This document shows, one piece after another, positions 22,001-28,426 of a stretch of DNA of 28,426 nt. Source of the DNA: Echinococcus granulosus (taxonomy: Eukaryota > Platyhelminthes > Cestoda > Cyclophyllidea > Taeniidae); assembly GCF_000524195.1 (NCBI RefSeq), contig NW_020170447.1, forward strand, positions 410,681 to 439,106, read 5' to 3'. Positions within the stretch are counted from its first letter, which is position 1, and each line of letters opens with the position of its first letter. The position numbers were made by a program, and so were the translations under genes. Below the pieces are notes generated by a model. That model was not told the origin of the DNA, ran no database searches, and saw only the letters and a list, made by a program, of their open reading frames with translations.

Positions 22001-25000
22001 GGGAAATTTTACGCTTTTAGATCGTCACTACTTGCGGAAGGTATAAGGGACGGAATTATCTGATCTCATCGCATGTCTTATTCAGACGAACTTCTCCGAA
22101 GTAGTCTGAAAAAAAGAATGAGGAACCAATCATATAGGAGAATAATTGGAGGATTTTTTTGTTTTTAGCTCTCCGAGTATCACCTGAAGTATTGATAGGC
22201 CAAATCAGTGTTGAGGATTCCCCATTAGCACAAATGTGTTTAGAAAAACACCTCCATTGAGCATGCATTTAAACAAAACCTAAAACCACTTTGAATTTAT
22301 GTCTTGCAAGTCATTTTTGTTAATTTCGAGGTCGAGAGGTTTAAACGGGCATAAAAACTCCCTGAACCACTGTTGATGTAAACAGAAGTCGAAAAGTCAC
22401 CCCAAATGTCATCCCTTGGTCACAAATTGTCACTTGATCGAGCTTTTTAAAAGTAATTTCTACTACTGTGACAGTCGTAAAATTTGGCTGTGATAGACAA
22501 AGATTAAGTGGATGTTTGTCGGTCTAATCTATGAGAGTGGACAAAGTGATTAGGACAATTTGACAACCCTCTGTTTGCCATCAGGCTTTTTCAATCTCAG
22601 ACAAGAAATCATCGGGGTTAAAAGACTAAATGAGTAGGCAAGATTTCAGTTATCAACTCCTGAACCATAGAGGTCTCAACATCTAGGGTTCTCCCTGAGA
22701 AATTGACACGATTCAGAGGCTTACTCGCATCTTTTTTCTGCTTGACTGTAAATTGAAAATATGCTGTAATCGTGTTGGTTTCCCATGAATGATATTCCTA
22801 ACTTCTTTAGGTAAATGGAACAATACTTATCCATTAAATTACTTCCTCTATATAGTAAAAAAGTTGCCTGCAAAAGCGCATGGAGGTTTCACCTAATCCT
22901 TCATTATTCTTCTGAGATCTTTGAATAGAAACCGCTAACCTTCAGGCTATTAAAACTTCCGCCACCAGCATCACATGTGTGTGACGCTGCAATCTTCTTA
23001 TCTGAGCTTGCACATCCCACACATATGGCACTCTTAAGTGGGGTGAGGGGATTAGGTTGAATCAAGAAGGGAACAATAGGAAAAATGGATGCAGTGGGCA
23101 ATTTATTTCGAAGACGCTAGCAGCAAACGCATTAAGCAAATTTTTGAAGCCTTTACTTCCTCTTCCAGGGCACTCACACGCTCCAAATCGAAGCCAGAGA
23201 TCATGGGATACGTCCACAGACCTCACAGACCGATGTCGTCCTTATTGTTGACGCTTCAGCACCTGTGGGTCTACACAACGACTTTTTGTTGGGTCTTGGA
23301 CCAAACGACGGACTAATCGATGGTGTTGGTGGCGCTAGAAATAGCCTAGGAACGAGTCTCCTCGGCACAGAAACAATGGTGGTGGTCTATGTAATCGCTG
23401 GTGTGGTCTTTGTTACCTTCTCCCTGCTTGTTGCTATCATTGTATTCTGTCGACGTCTGAGGGCACGTCAGGACAGGCTTCAGAGGCATTGGCAGCGACG
23501 ACAGCAGCAGGGACAGTGGCAGAGTAGTGAGTCAAAGGTGAATGGGTTTGTGGAGGTGAATGCCAACACGAGGGAGTGCTTCCAGAAGACCCTGAATGGC
23601 TACAAACCGACAGGTAAATAGTTTTCTACTTCTGTCATCTGTTTTCACTGACCACTCTATCAGATCACAGGGGATTTGAAAATAATAATTTGGTTTAACT
23701 AATGGCCTTAAAAACGCCAACCTCAAGAATACACCAATTTTGCCCTTGGCAACAGATATCAGCGTGTTCCTAGTATTGTTGGCATGCTTGTTTGTAACTC
23801 CCTTGAAATGCGGTCATACATTAAGCCATCCGCTTCTGAGTGGTTAAGGCTAATGCAGAATGAGCGGAGTCTTGCTGGAATCCAGCCCAGATCCTAACAC
23901 TCTTCTCCAATGTCCAAGAAACAATATAATTTTCACCGTTTTATGTTGCTTTTTGCCAACAATACCTTGATTTATTTTTGCGAGACAGCATTTATGCTTT
24001 TTGGCAAACATTTAACTAATATTGTCGAATTGCAAAAACCAAGAATTTGGTGATATTTACGGAACTCATATTCGCATGGTTATTGTATTTAACAGTTGAG
24101 GTAACGGGATTGACATCTCTGTTTATGATTTTTTTGGACCTAAAACCTTCACATTGCAGACGTGAGGAAAAATCGTGCACATTTGTTCAAAGTCTTTTGT
24201 TCTGGAGAATACCTTGTGTCCTAATTTTCTTGTACGTAATGCGTGGGGCATTTTAAGGCATTCCTTATCAGGCACTTCCTAGGGAAACAACTCACCACCA
24301 CTCTTCTACTGTTAAGACGTGTTGTCAGCGCTGACCACTTCAACTGCTGCTTTAGAATAGAAAAAGTTGGATTGCCTATCATGCTTAGGCAGAGGGAACT
24401 CCATATCCAGCCTGCATTGCATTGCAGTCAGCCAAAGTAACCTGACCAAGCAGAAAAACCGGAGCGTCACATACATGTGTCTCCAATGCCCAGCACACTA
24501 CGTAGAGCTGAGATATAACTGGGCACAGTGACCTAAGACTACGTCGAAGTTGAACAGAAGGACCAAGGTACAGTTAATGAGGTAGTAATGTAAACTGCCA
24601 TTACGTGAGAAGGTTAGGAACAAGATGATGGCAAGGTGAATAGGAGGCGATTTGAAGGCTAGATTTACCCTCAATTCCCAACCTTGCTGAAATGATATGA
24701 GTTATTAAATTGTGCCTATTTTAGCACCAAAAGGCACTGGTGCGTTCCTTTTCCTTTGCAAATCAAATTACCTGCCTTGTTTTAAAGCAGAAGATTTAGC
24801 TTTTTATGACCTCTAGCGTAAATGTGACTTTTACGATATCAAGAAACGAATTTGACTGAGATGGTCAGGGCTAAGAGTAGTTTTTATCGAAACTTGTGAA
24901 CTTCAATGAAGTGGTGTGTTAAGATATTTCATTTATTTAAATTATTGGTAACAAGTGAATATTTATGCATGGTGAAACATGCTTACTGTGTAGCATGAAC

Positions 25001-28000
25001 TAACCCCTTTGAAGGACTTCTCTTATCAAGCAAAATTCGGGCGTAGCATGATTGGCTCTACCATTCCCGACAGAAATAATCACACATGCACCATTTTCCA
25101 GCCCACTCTTGATAAAAAGTTTGCACTGACACAATCAATGATGGGGATGGTATTGTACTTTTCAGTTTTCAAACTGTGTGTCTGCACCTAGGGACATTGG
25201 CGGAGCAAGAATGGACCATTGCGGGGGGAGGGGCTTGGGCTGAAGGGGAGGAGAGAGTGACGCCTGAAATCTGATTTCGCCCTACAACTGCTTAGGTGCT
25301 TCAATCGTTCACCTTCTGTCCAAACCAATTTGACTGAAAGCTGACGGTGTCCGCTTGAGAATTAGGCAGCAGCTGCGGTGTCGCACAATTGTTAGTAATC
25401 ATGCGCCCATTTGCGTAAGGAGCTTGTGAGAGGGAATTCCTGTTACTGAGTCGGTAGTAACTCTTGTGACTCTTCTGTCATATCATTGCTGATTGTGTGA
25501 GATAGGTAGTGGATTGGATTAATAAACTCGGAAGTAAGGTCTTTTTGAGGGATTTGCTGTGCCCCTCCAACCAGCCTTTGTTTTAAAAGAAGCTTGTTCC
25601 ACCCCTATCATTATGGGATTGTAAGTGAACGTATAATTCGGCCTGAGGTTCTGCCTACCTATGAACCATTAATATCTTTAAAGCGGGGATGACCAAGCTA
25701 AAATTCCACACTCGTATTTCACTGGGAATAGTAGGCTGAAGGAGTAGCAATTGGTCATGTCCAAGGGGTATCGCATGGTCATTTCTGTCTGGAAAGTTAG
25801 TAAAAGTACACATTTATCTCCGTTTCTAAGTGCAATCAGTAGGAGGGTAAATTTCTCCTCGTGAAGTTAACTGCTGGAAAATGTCGCTACTGATCTGACG
25901 TATACAAGGCGCTTCGGACGTCAAATCAACTGTGGACGTGATGACAAGGCGCTAGGGCGGGTGGGAGGGAGATTCTGAAACTACTTTACAAATGACAGTT
26001 AGAGGAAAAATTAAGAAGTAAAAAATTAGAGTTGGTTTCTCTTATGTCCTGTTTATAATAGTCTGAAATTTTAGGTTGGTGCTTTAATACCTCATAGGGG
26101 AAAATTAGCGTCAGGTTTTGAAAATAAGGTGACAGAAGAAGCTTATTGAGGTTCCTGGGTTAAACACCACCTGAGTGTAGGGAAGACCCTATCTCCAATC
26201 TAGCACTTGATCGTTTTCCCAACCGTACATTTTCTAAATACTCTTTAACAAATTTTGTGAGAACCTCATGTAAATCGAATTACACTCGATTTCTAAATCA
26301 GTCAACTGAACCGTGAAAGTTGGAAATGGACACAATAGCAGACACCGTGCCGGTAGACTAATCCACGTTTGCTCTTGCTTATGCATGCCTACAAACAGTT
26401 GTCTGCATTTGGCAACTCGTCTAAGGTAAATGTCATGGCAAAAAGCTAATATATCGAATGTAGTGTCAACTTTTTTAATCACCCGAGATATTTCATGATG
26501 CTGCCAATTTTCTGCTGCAAATCGACACCGGTTATTTAGCAAGAGAGTATGAATCGGGCCTACTCATTTGGGTTTCATTTACCGGTAGCCTGATTTCATT
26601 CTCTCCACTCTATACAATAGTCCGGTTCTTCATTCTGGGAGTCCATGTCGAAATATACTCTTTTGCAGACAAAACATTTGGAAGTTTGATGTGAGGATGA
26701 ATAAAATCCCAATCTTTCCGGAAGATTATCCACTCCTCCCAAATTTTATCGCCCTCATTTCTCTCTCTGGGGTGGGGGGTTGGTCATCATTCCAAAAGTA
26801 ATTTTGCCAGCATAAAATATTCATATTCTGTAATCCCTCCCACCAACAACAGTTTCAGATGTTGCAGCCGCAACATAAAGAGGAAGCAGCAAATACCATT
26901 CTCTAATTGTAGCGGAAATACCTTGCCAACTGGGGATTTAGCATTCAGTACTTAGCTCATGAATGACGTCTTTTCCTGGTGATATTATTTTGACATCACA
27001 ATGTCTGCTGATGGACTTTTAAAGATGTGACCATCCTCGGTGTCGCTGATAGCGTTGCCAAGCCCTTGACAACTTCTATTAGACTCATCAAAGAGGAGGA
27101 AGATTGATGATCGAGTTTCAGGCTACTGATGTGAGATTCAAAACTGCTGATATGGAAGGCATATTAAGAAAGACCGGAGATTGGGAATAAATTCTGTATT
27201 CTACCATTTAGTTTAGAGTTCCATTTTTGATCCACTCCGGTAGTTATTCCTCGTAAAAACATTCAAGCTAGTAGAGATCCGCTGCGAGAGAGGAAGGAGT
27301 ACAGATTGAAAAAAAAACTTTTTCTTTTCCTCAAGGCGGATAGACTTTTAAATCTGGTGGATGGTGTGAATGAGTTCAGCTTGTACGTTTTGCTTGAAAT
27401 ATATACTACTCAAAACTGAAAGATATTCGACTGTGAGGTTATGGCGTTTTTCAACCGTTTCTCGTCTTTTAAGTCTCCTCAGTCCATGAACTTTTCAGGT
27501 CTAGTTCACTATTTCGCATCCACTCCTAAGTCATCAGTTTGGAGCCCTAATTGGAAAGGATTAAAAAGAGCAACTTTGAGATCTGTTAGGTCAAAACGGT
27601 ATCTTCAGTGAACACTACACCCAGTAGGGGATGCTAAATGTGTCCTATCACGGATCTTCGGTGGTCCTGTGGTAAACCCGTTTAAGCACCTGTTGATTCC
27701 AGATGGGCGGCAACAACGGCATTGAGTGCGTGCTTTGGGGAATGCAGATTTTAAGCTTGAAATTCCGTTTTTAAGGATTTCGCCTTAGCTCTTCGCATAT
27801 TATTACATCGCAACTCAGGAAGCACTGTAACAGTACTTCTTTCTGCCTTTAGCCTATGATAGTGGCAACTGCGATGGCAGTGAGACAGACAACTTCAAGA
27901 CAGGAGGAAATAGACGAAAGGAGTCTCACCAGATCCCATCGCATCTTACCGATTCCTCCTGTTACACCATTCGTATGACTTCCCTCCCCAGACACCGCCC

Positions 28001-28235
28001 AGTTACCAGCAGCCCTACAGCCGTAGCAGCGACGACGACGTCTGCAGCACTGGGAGCAGCACCCACCGCTTTTGCCTACCTCCTCTCCTCCACCACCCCT
28101 GCCACTGTAAATACTGCTGTTACTGCTGCTTCCGGTGAGAGCGGTGGAGATTTCTACCTTCTACCGCAGTCTCCAGTCTCCTCTGCAGATGCTTCCGTGG
28201 TTGGACATCCTGTGACGGCGGTAAGGGCTCAATAG
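2382..28235 (+). CDS. Protocadherin-like cell adhesion protein, whole gene (7 coding exons in window)
   Basis: This entry spans the whole gene: join 2382-4010, 7627-7836, 13928-14173, 14881-15129, 15204-15389, 23169-23613 and 27853-28235 (or to 28220 if another exon follows). The spliced frame is open and gives 1,111-1,115 residues. Order: signal peptide (about 1-26); seven cadherin repeats, EC1 42-142, EC2 143-275, EC3 276-405, EC4 406-533, EC5 534-642, EC6 643-767 and EC7 768-872; a Gly/Leu-rich linker (873-909); one transmembrane helix (911-934); and a cytoplasmic tail from C934. Calcium-linker motifs are DVNDNAP, DDNDHSP, DANNHPP, DENDNSP, DVNDCIP and DLNDNPP. Cadherins of this class are calcium-dependent adhesion and recognition receptors at the plasma membrane. 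Seven repeats, a cysteine loop in EC1, and the lack of laminin-G or EGF domains favour the protocadherin class (seven repeats as in delta-1 types) over classical or Fat cadherins. The tail has no beta-catenin-binding region that I can see. Orthology to a named protocadherin is not claimed. Confidence 0.88.
4011..7626 (+). other. Intron 1 (3.6 kb)
   Basis: GTGAGT donor at 4011 and CTCCCTTTCAG acceptor ending at 7626, phase 0. The exon 1 frame reads 55 more codons into the intron to a TGA at 4173-4175, with an AATAAA at 4524-4529. The intron also holds a short (AC)n tract at 4936-4946. Small frames at 5425-5718 and 5854-6141 (+) and at 6651-7100 and 7231-7512 (-) have biased, low-complexity composition and no domain. 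No nested gene could be supported. Confidence 0.8.
4524..4529 (+). terminator. AATAAA polyadenylation-signal candidate in intron 1
   Basis: A canonical AATAAA lies about 350 bases after the in-frame stop that closes the exon 1 read-through frame at 4175. It could end a transcript that retains the 5' part of intron 1. AATAAA is common by chance in AT-rich sequence, so use in vivo is only a possibility. Confidence 0.2.
7627..7836 (+). CDS. Protocadherin exon 2: first half of EC5
   Basis: This exon has 210 bases, encodes residues 544-613, and is phase 0 at both ends. After the TTTCAG acceptor it reads TKEAQVKGSVVGQVKASDAD, the cadherin A-strand and DxD region, then IDRDG (589-593), a sequon at N594 and LDRE (601-604). 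It ends in YNLT before GTGAGT at 7837. It joins exon 1 smoothly: FPFYRLT leads into the expected strand B of EC5. Reading through the donor gives a stop at 7867-7869. Because it is symmetric, skipping keeps the frame but removes half of EC5. Confidence 0.88.
8354..8374 (+). repeat. G-run tract, quadruplex-capable (intron 2)
   Basis: GGGG, then A, then eight G, then AA, then six G on the + (transcribed-sense) strand. The eight-G run can supply two tetrad runs, so four runs of three or more G with short loops are available, which fits the usual G-quadruplex rule. Formation in the pre-mRNA is not shown. Confidence 0.5.
10028..10501 (+). pseudogene. Coding-like but interrupted frame in intron 2 (unidentified relic, uncertain)
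   Basis: One frame on the + strand is open for 56 codons (10028-10195), hits TGA at 10196, TAG at 10232, TAG at 10253 and TAG at 10307, then is open again for 63 codons to a TGA at 10499-10501. The conceptual peptide has a mixed, protein-like composition (for example LLEELEGCAYGQ, LDREDGRVVL, QRVFMDLAIT), unlike the Phe/Ser/Leu-rich peptides of most intron frames here. I do not recognise a family. The internal stop count is not far below chance, so this may be a decayed insertion or simple coincidence. Confidence 0.2.
12802..13199 (+). pseudogene. Long frame with one internal stop in intron 2 (unidentified, uncertain)
   Basis: A frame beginning around 12802 runs 93 codons to TGA 13081-13083 and then another 38 codons to a TAA at 13198-13200. 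The second half has Ala/Arg/Tyr-rich, protein-like stretches such as MAAEEARMDYYDKMAAVEA and, after the stop, RAVKATAQVNVRGG. One stop in about 132 codons is fewer than expected, but such runs occur by chance in a window this long. No domain is recognised and there is no acceptor evidence for an exon in frame with the protocadherin. Confidence 0.15.
13928..14173 (+). CDS. Protocadherin exon 3: end of EC5 and first half of EC6
   Basis: This exon has 246 bases, encodes residues 614-695, and is symmetric phase 0. It opens with VICRDNGTP, the F-strand and DxG motif that completes EC5 after YNLT. It then gives the linker DVNDCIP (636-642), where Cys640 replaces the usual Asn. EC6 begins with VEDY (654-657) and DCD (674-676), and there is a sequon at N651. 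The donor is AGT|GTAAGT at 14174. The start of the exon is fixed by the pyrimidine-rich acceptor and by frame continuity. An ATG-initiated reading of this exon alone would be wrong. Confidence 0.87.
14174..14880 (+). other. Intron 3 (707 bases)
   Basis: GTAAGT donor and CCTTTCTCTAG acceptor ending at 14880, phase 0. The exon 3 frame would stop at 14266 if the intron were retained. I see no other feature in it. Confidence 0.85.
14881..15129 (+). CDS. Protocadherin exon 4: second half of EC6
   Basis: This exon has 249 bases, encodes residues 696-778, and is symmetric phase 0. It starts IDREGRIFTT, then LDRE (708-711), LHVLATD (718-724) and DLNDNPP (761-767), all in the right order for the latter half of a cadherin repeat. 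A 20-residue stretch rich in Glu, Ser and Leu between LATD and the G strand (about 728-750) makes the F-G loop longer than usual. A sequon lies at N774. The donor is CCA|GTAAGT at 15130. Confidence 0.9.
15130..15203 (+). other. Intron 4 (74 bases, very short)
   Basis: GTAAGT donor and TGATTTTACAG acceptor, phase 0, 74 bases in all. Read through, it gives a stop at 15163-15165. The small size contrasts with the other introns (0.7-7.8 kb). Confidence 0.88.
15204..15389 (+). CDS. Protocadherin exon 5: most of EC7
   Basis: This exon has 186 bases and encodes residues 779-840, phase 0 at both ends. It carries QEDVG (784-788), AIDPDNGKNG (797-806, with a sequon at N804), then YIGKKMVPEQ in the position where other repeats have LDRE. 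The end is slightly ambiguous: GAACAG|GTG|GTGAGT offers donors at 15387 and 15390. I chose 15390 because GTGAGT is the better donor, so the last residue is Val840. Joining to exon 6 gives PEQV-GTHTLQIEARD, an unbroken cadherin F strand. Confidence 0.85.
15618..15854 (+). pseudogene. Coding-like frame with one stop in intron 5 (unidentified, uncertain)
   Basis: A + strand frame is open from 15618 to 15854 except for a TAA at 15729-15731. The peptide is hydrophilic and protein-like (for example RLGDIKPWNEVREGVKR before the stop, VAKDIKAMKHEL after it). About 79 codons with one internal stop is below the three to four expected. I recognise no family. It could be a decayed insertion, an old exon, or chance. 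It is not in frame with a usable acceptor for the protocadherin. Confidence 0.18.
18654..18668 (+). promoter_or_regulatory. CTCF-consensus-like site (intron 5)
   Basis: CCCCTAGAGGGCAGC matches 14 of 15 positions of the degenerate animal CTCF consensus CCASYAGRKGGCRSY; only the third base differs. A partial related string, GGAGGGCAGCAAC, lies about 0.5 kb downstream near 19157. Binding, and even the presence of CTCF in this organism, are not known from the sequence. Confidence 0.2.
19436..19451 (+). repeat. (ATGG)4 microsatellite
   Basis: Four perfect tandem copies of the tetramer ATGG in intron 5, directly followed by a purine-rich run. Confidence 0.8.
19472..19488. repeat. AT-rich perfect palindrome
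   Basis: ATTTTTAA and TTAAAAAT flank a single central A, giving a 17-base perfect inverted repeat. Perhaps only a by-product of AT-rich composition. Confidence 0.5.
20194..20201 (+). promoter_or_regulatory. TATATAAA box candidate in intron 5
   Basis: A consensus TATA element sits in a GC-mixed context, with a pyrimidine-rich stretch about 25-35 bases downstream that could serve as an initiator. It is the neatest core-promoter-like arrangement in the introns. No coding start is seen nearby, so an internal promoter is speculative. Confidence 0.15.
23169..23613 (+). CDS. Protocadherin exon 6: end of EC7, transmembrane helix, juxtamembrane tail
   Basis: This exon encodes residues 841-988 plus the first base of codon 989 (phase 1 out). 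GTHTLQIEARDHG (841-853) is the F strand and turn of EC7. The repeat ends at IVDASAP (866-872) without a DxNDN linker, as expected for the last repeat before the membrane. A Gly/Leu/Asn linker leads to the helix VVVYVIAGVVFVTFSLLVAI (911-930), continuing to C934, then RRLRAR, a strongly basic stop-transfer sequence, and a Gln/Arg-rich stretch (946-958). The donor is ACAG|GTAAAT. If the intron is not removed, two more codons follow and TAG 23619-23621 ends the protein. The orientation is therefore extracellular N-terminus and cytoplasmic C-terminus. Confidence 0.88.
23614..27852 (+). other. Intron 6 (4.2 kb)
   Basis: GTAAAT donor at 23614 and TTTCTGCCTTTAG acceptor ending at 27852, phase 1, the only non-phase-0 intron seen. 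Contents: a canonical G-quadruplex motif at 25223-25248 and AATAAA motifs at 25521-25526 and near 26700, both far from the read-through stop at 23621. Frames at 24047-24256, 24243-24440 and 25009-25191 on + and 26234-26542 on - have no recognisable domain. No nested gene could be supported. Confidence 0.78.
25223..25248 (+). repeat. Canonical G-quadruplex motif (intron 6)
   Basis: Runs of 6, 4, 3 and 4 G are separated by loops A, CTT and CTGAA on the sense strand, which meets the G3+N1-7 rule. It is followed by a purine-rich GGAGGAGAGAG stretch. It would be present in the unspliced RNA; an effect on splicing or pausing is inference. Confidence 0.6.
27853..28235 (+). CDS. Protocadherin exon 7: cytoplasmic tail (end uncertain)
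   Basis: Codon 989 (GCC, Ala) is completed by the first two bases. The tail then reads YDSGNCDGSETDNFKT, an acidic DSG motif, followed by basic RRKE and a long Ser/Thr/Ala-rich low-complexity region, consistent with a disordered cytoplasmic domain. Two ends are possible. The frame stops at TAG 28233-28235, giving 1,115 residues. Alternatively, the donor GCG|GTAAGG at 28221 is used (phase 0) and the gene continues beyond the window. There is no AATAAA between the stop and the window end, which mildly favours continuation. The acceptor and frame continuity support the start of the exon. Confidence 0.75.
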
Positions 28236-28426
28236 AGAGCTTCCTTTACATCAGCCGACTATTGGTTTCTGCGTTTCTGGTTCACTAAATACCACGGCTA
28301 AGTAAAACTGGGACTAGAGCTTTGAATATTTCAAAGGTGGTACCTTGAAATATTTATCGAACCAAGTCTGCAAGACTAAGTGATCTCTAAAAAACCTTTA
28401 TATGTGAAAGTGACAAAGTACTCTTT
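28236..28426. other. Right edge: 3' UTR or start of intron 7
   Basis: No coding frame or AATAAA is seen. An imperfect inverted repeat lies at 28325-28354 (AATATTTCAAAGGT against ACCTTGAAATATT, one base missing in the right arm, 3-base loop). Confidence 0.5.

Larger units (their letters stand above)
15390..23168 (+). other. Intron 5 (7.8 kb)
   Basis: GTGAGT donor at 15390 and CCTCTTCCAG acceptor ending at 23168, phase 0. It separates the two halves of EC7. Contents seen: a coding-like interrupted frame at 15618-15854, a CTCF-consensus-like site at 18654-18668, (ATGG)4 at 19436-19451, an AT-rich palindrome at 19472-19488, (CA)n near 20110-20126, TATATAAA at 20194-20201 and (CT)n near 21886-21898. 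Short frames (16119-16400 and 16496-16819 on -, 17116-17400 and 18015-18254 on +, 18857-19135 on -) overlap others or lack any recognisable domain, so no nested gene is called. Confidence 0.8.

Noticed and set aside
23505..23560. PP1-docking RVxF-type motif in the tail, as in delta-1 protocadherins (KVNGF in exon 6, RPVTSS in exon 7)
   Set aside because: Neither string has the required spacing and aromatic residue, so the motif is not supported.
26234..26542. 102-codon minus-strand frame in intron 6
   Set aside because: No recognisable motif and length within chance for the intron sequence available.
27703..27755. Possible extra exon after TTGATTCCAG at 27693-27702
   Set aside because: Joined to the phase-1 end of exon 6 it reaches a stop (CAT TGA) within eight codons, so it cannot carry the protocadherin frame.
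27975..28235. Separate gene starting at ATG 27975
   Set aside because: The frame extends upstream to an acceptor at 27852 and joins exon 6 in phase 1, so it is the tail exon and not an independent ORF.

Overview
The window is eukaryotic. It has no ribosome-binding sites or operons; instead, one long interrupted reading frame on the + strand is joined by GT...AG introns. I read it as a single gene for a seven-repeat, single-pass protocadherin-type cadherin, spread over at least seven coding exons. The start is at 2382 and the last visible exon ends at 28220 or 28235, close to the right edge. The host is an invertebrate metazoan. The very uneven introns (one of 74 bases beside others of 3.6 to 7.8 kb), the moderate AT-richness and the look of the protein suggest a flatworm, perhaps a tapeworm. 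That placement is inference, as no taxon-specific marker is visible.

Layout: 1-2334 is upstream non-coding sequence with a cluster of CCAAT boxes at 2173-2222. A short upstream ORF (2335-2406) overlaps the start codon. Exon 1 (2382-4010) carries the signal peptide and cadherin repeats EC1-EC4. Exons 2 (7627-7836) and 3 (13928-14173) complete EC5 and begin EC6. Exon 4 (14881-15129) completes EC6, and exon 5 (15204-15389) holds most of EC7. Exon 6 (23169-23613) carries the end of EC7, the transmembrane helix and the juxtamembrane tail. Exon 7 (27853 to 28220 or 28235) carries a Ser/Thr/Ala-rich cytoplasmic tail. Introns 1-5 are all phase 0 and intron 6 is phase 1. The spliced frame is open throughout and gives about 1,111-1,115 residues in the window.

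Everything else is intronic or flanking sequence. It holds microsatellites, two G-quadruplex-capable tracts, and three stretches whose reading frame looks coding but is broken by stops (about 10.03-10.50, 12.80-13.20 and 15.62-15.85 kb). I could not support a second gene, an RNA gene or an intact mobile element. The most interesting points are possible isoforms readable from the DNA: a soluble four-repeat form by intron 1 retention with an AATAAA downstream, a short-tailed form by intron 6 retention, and a one-valine tandem donor at exon 5. Family departures are an arginine-rich insert in EC2 and a degenerate calcium linker between EC3 and EC4.
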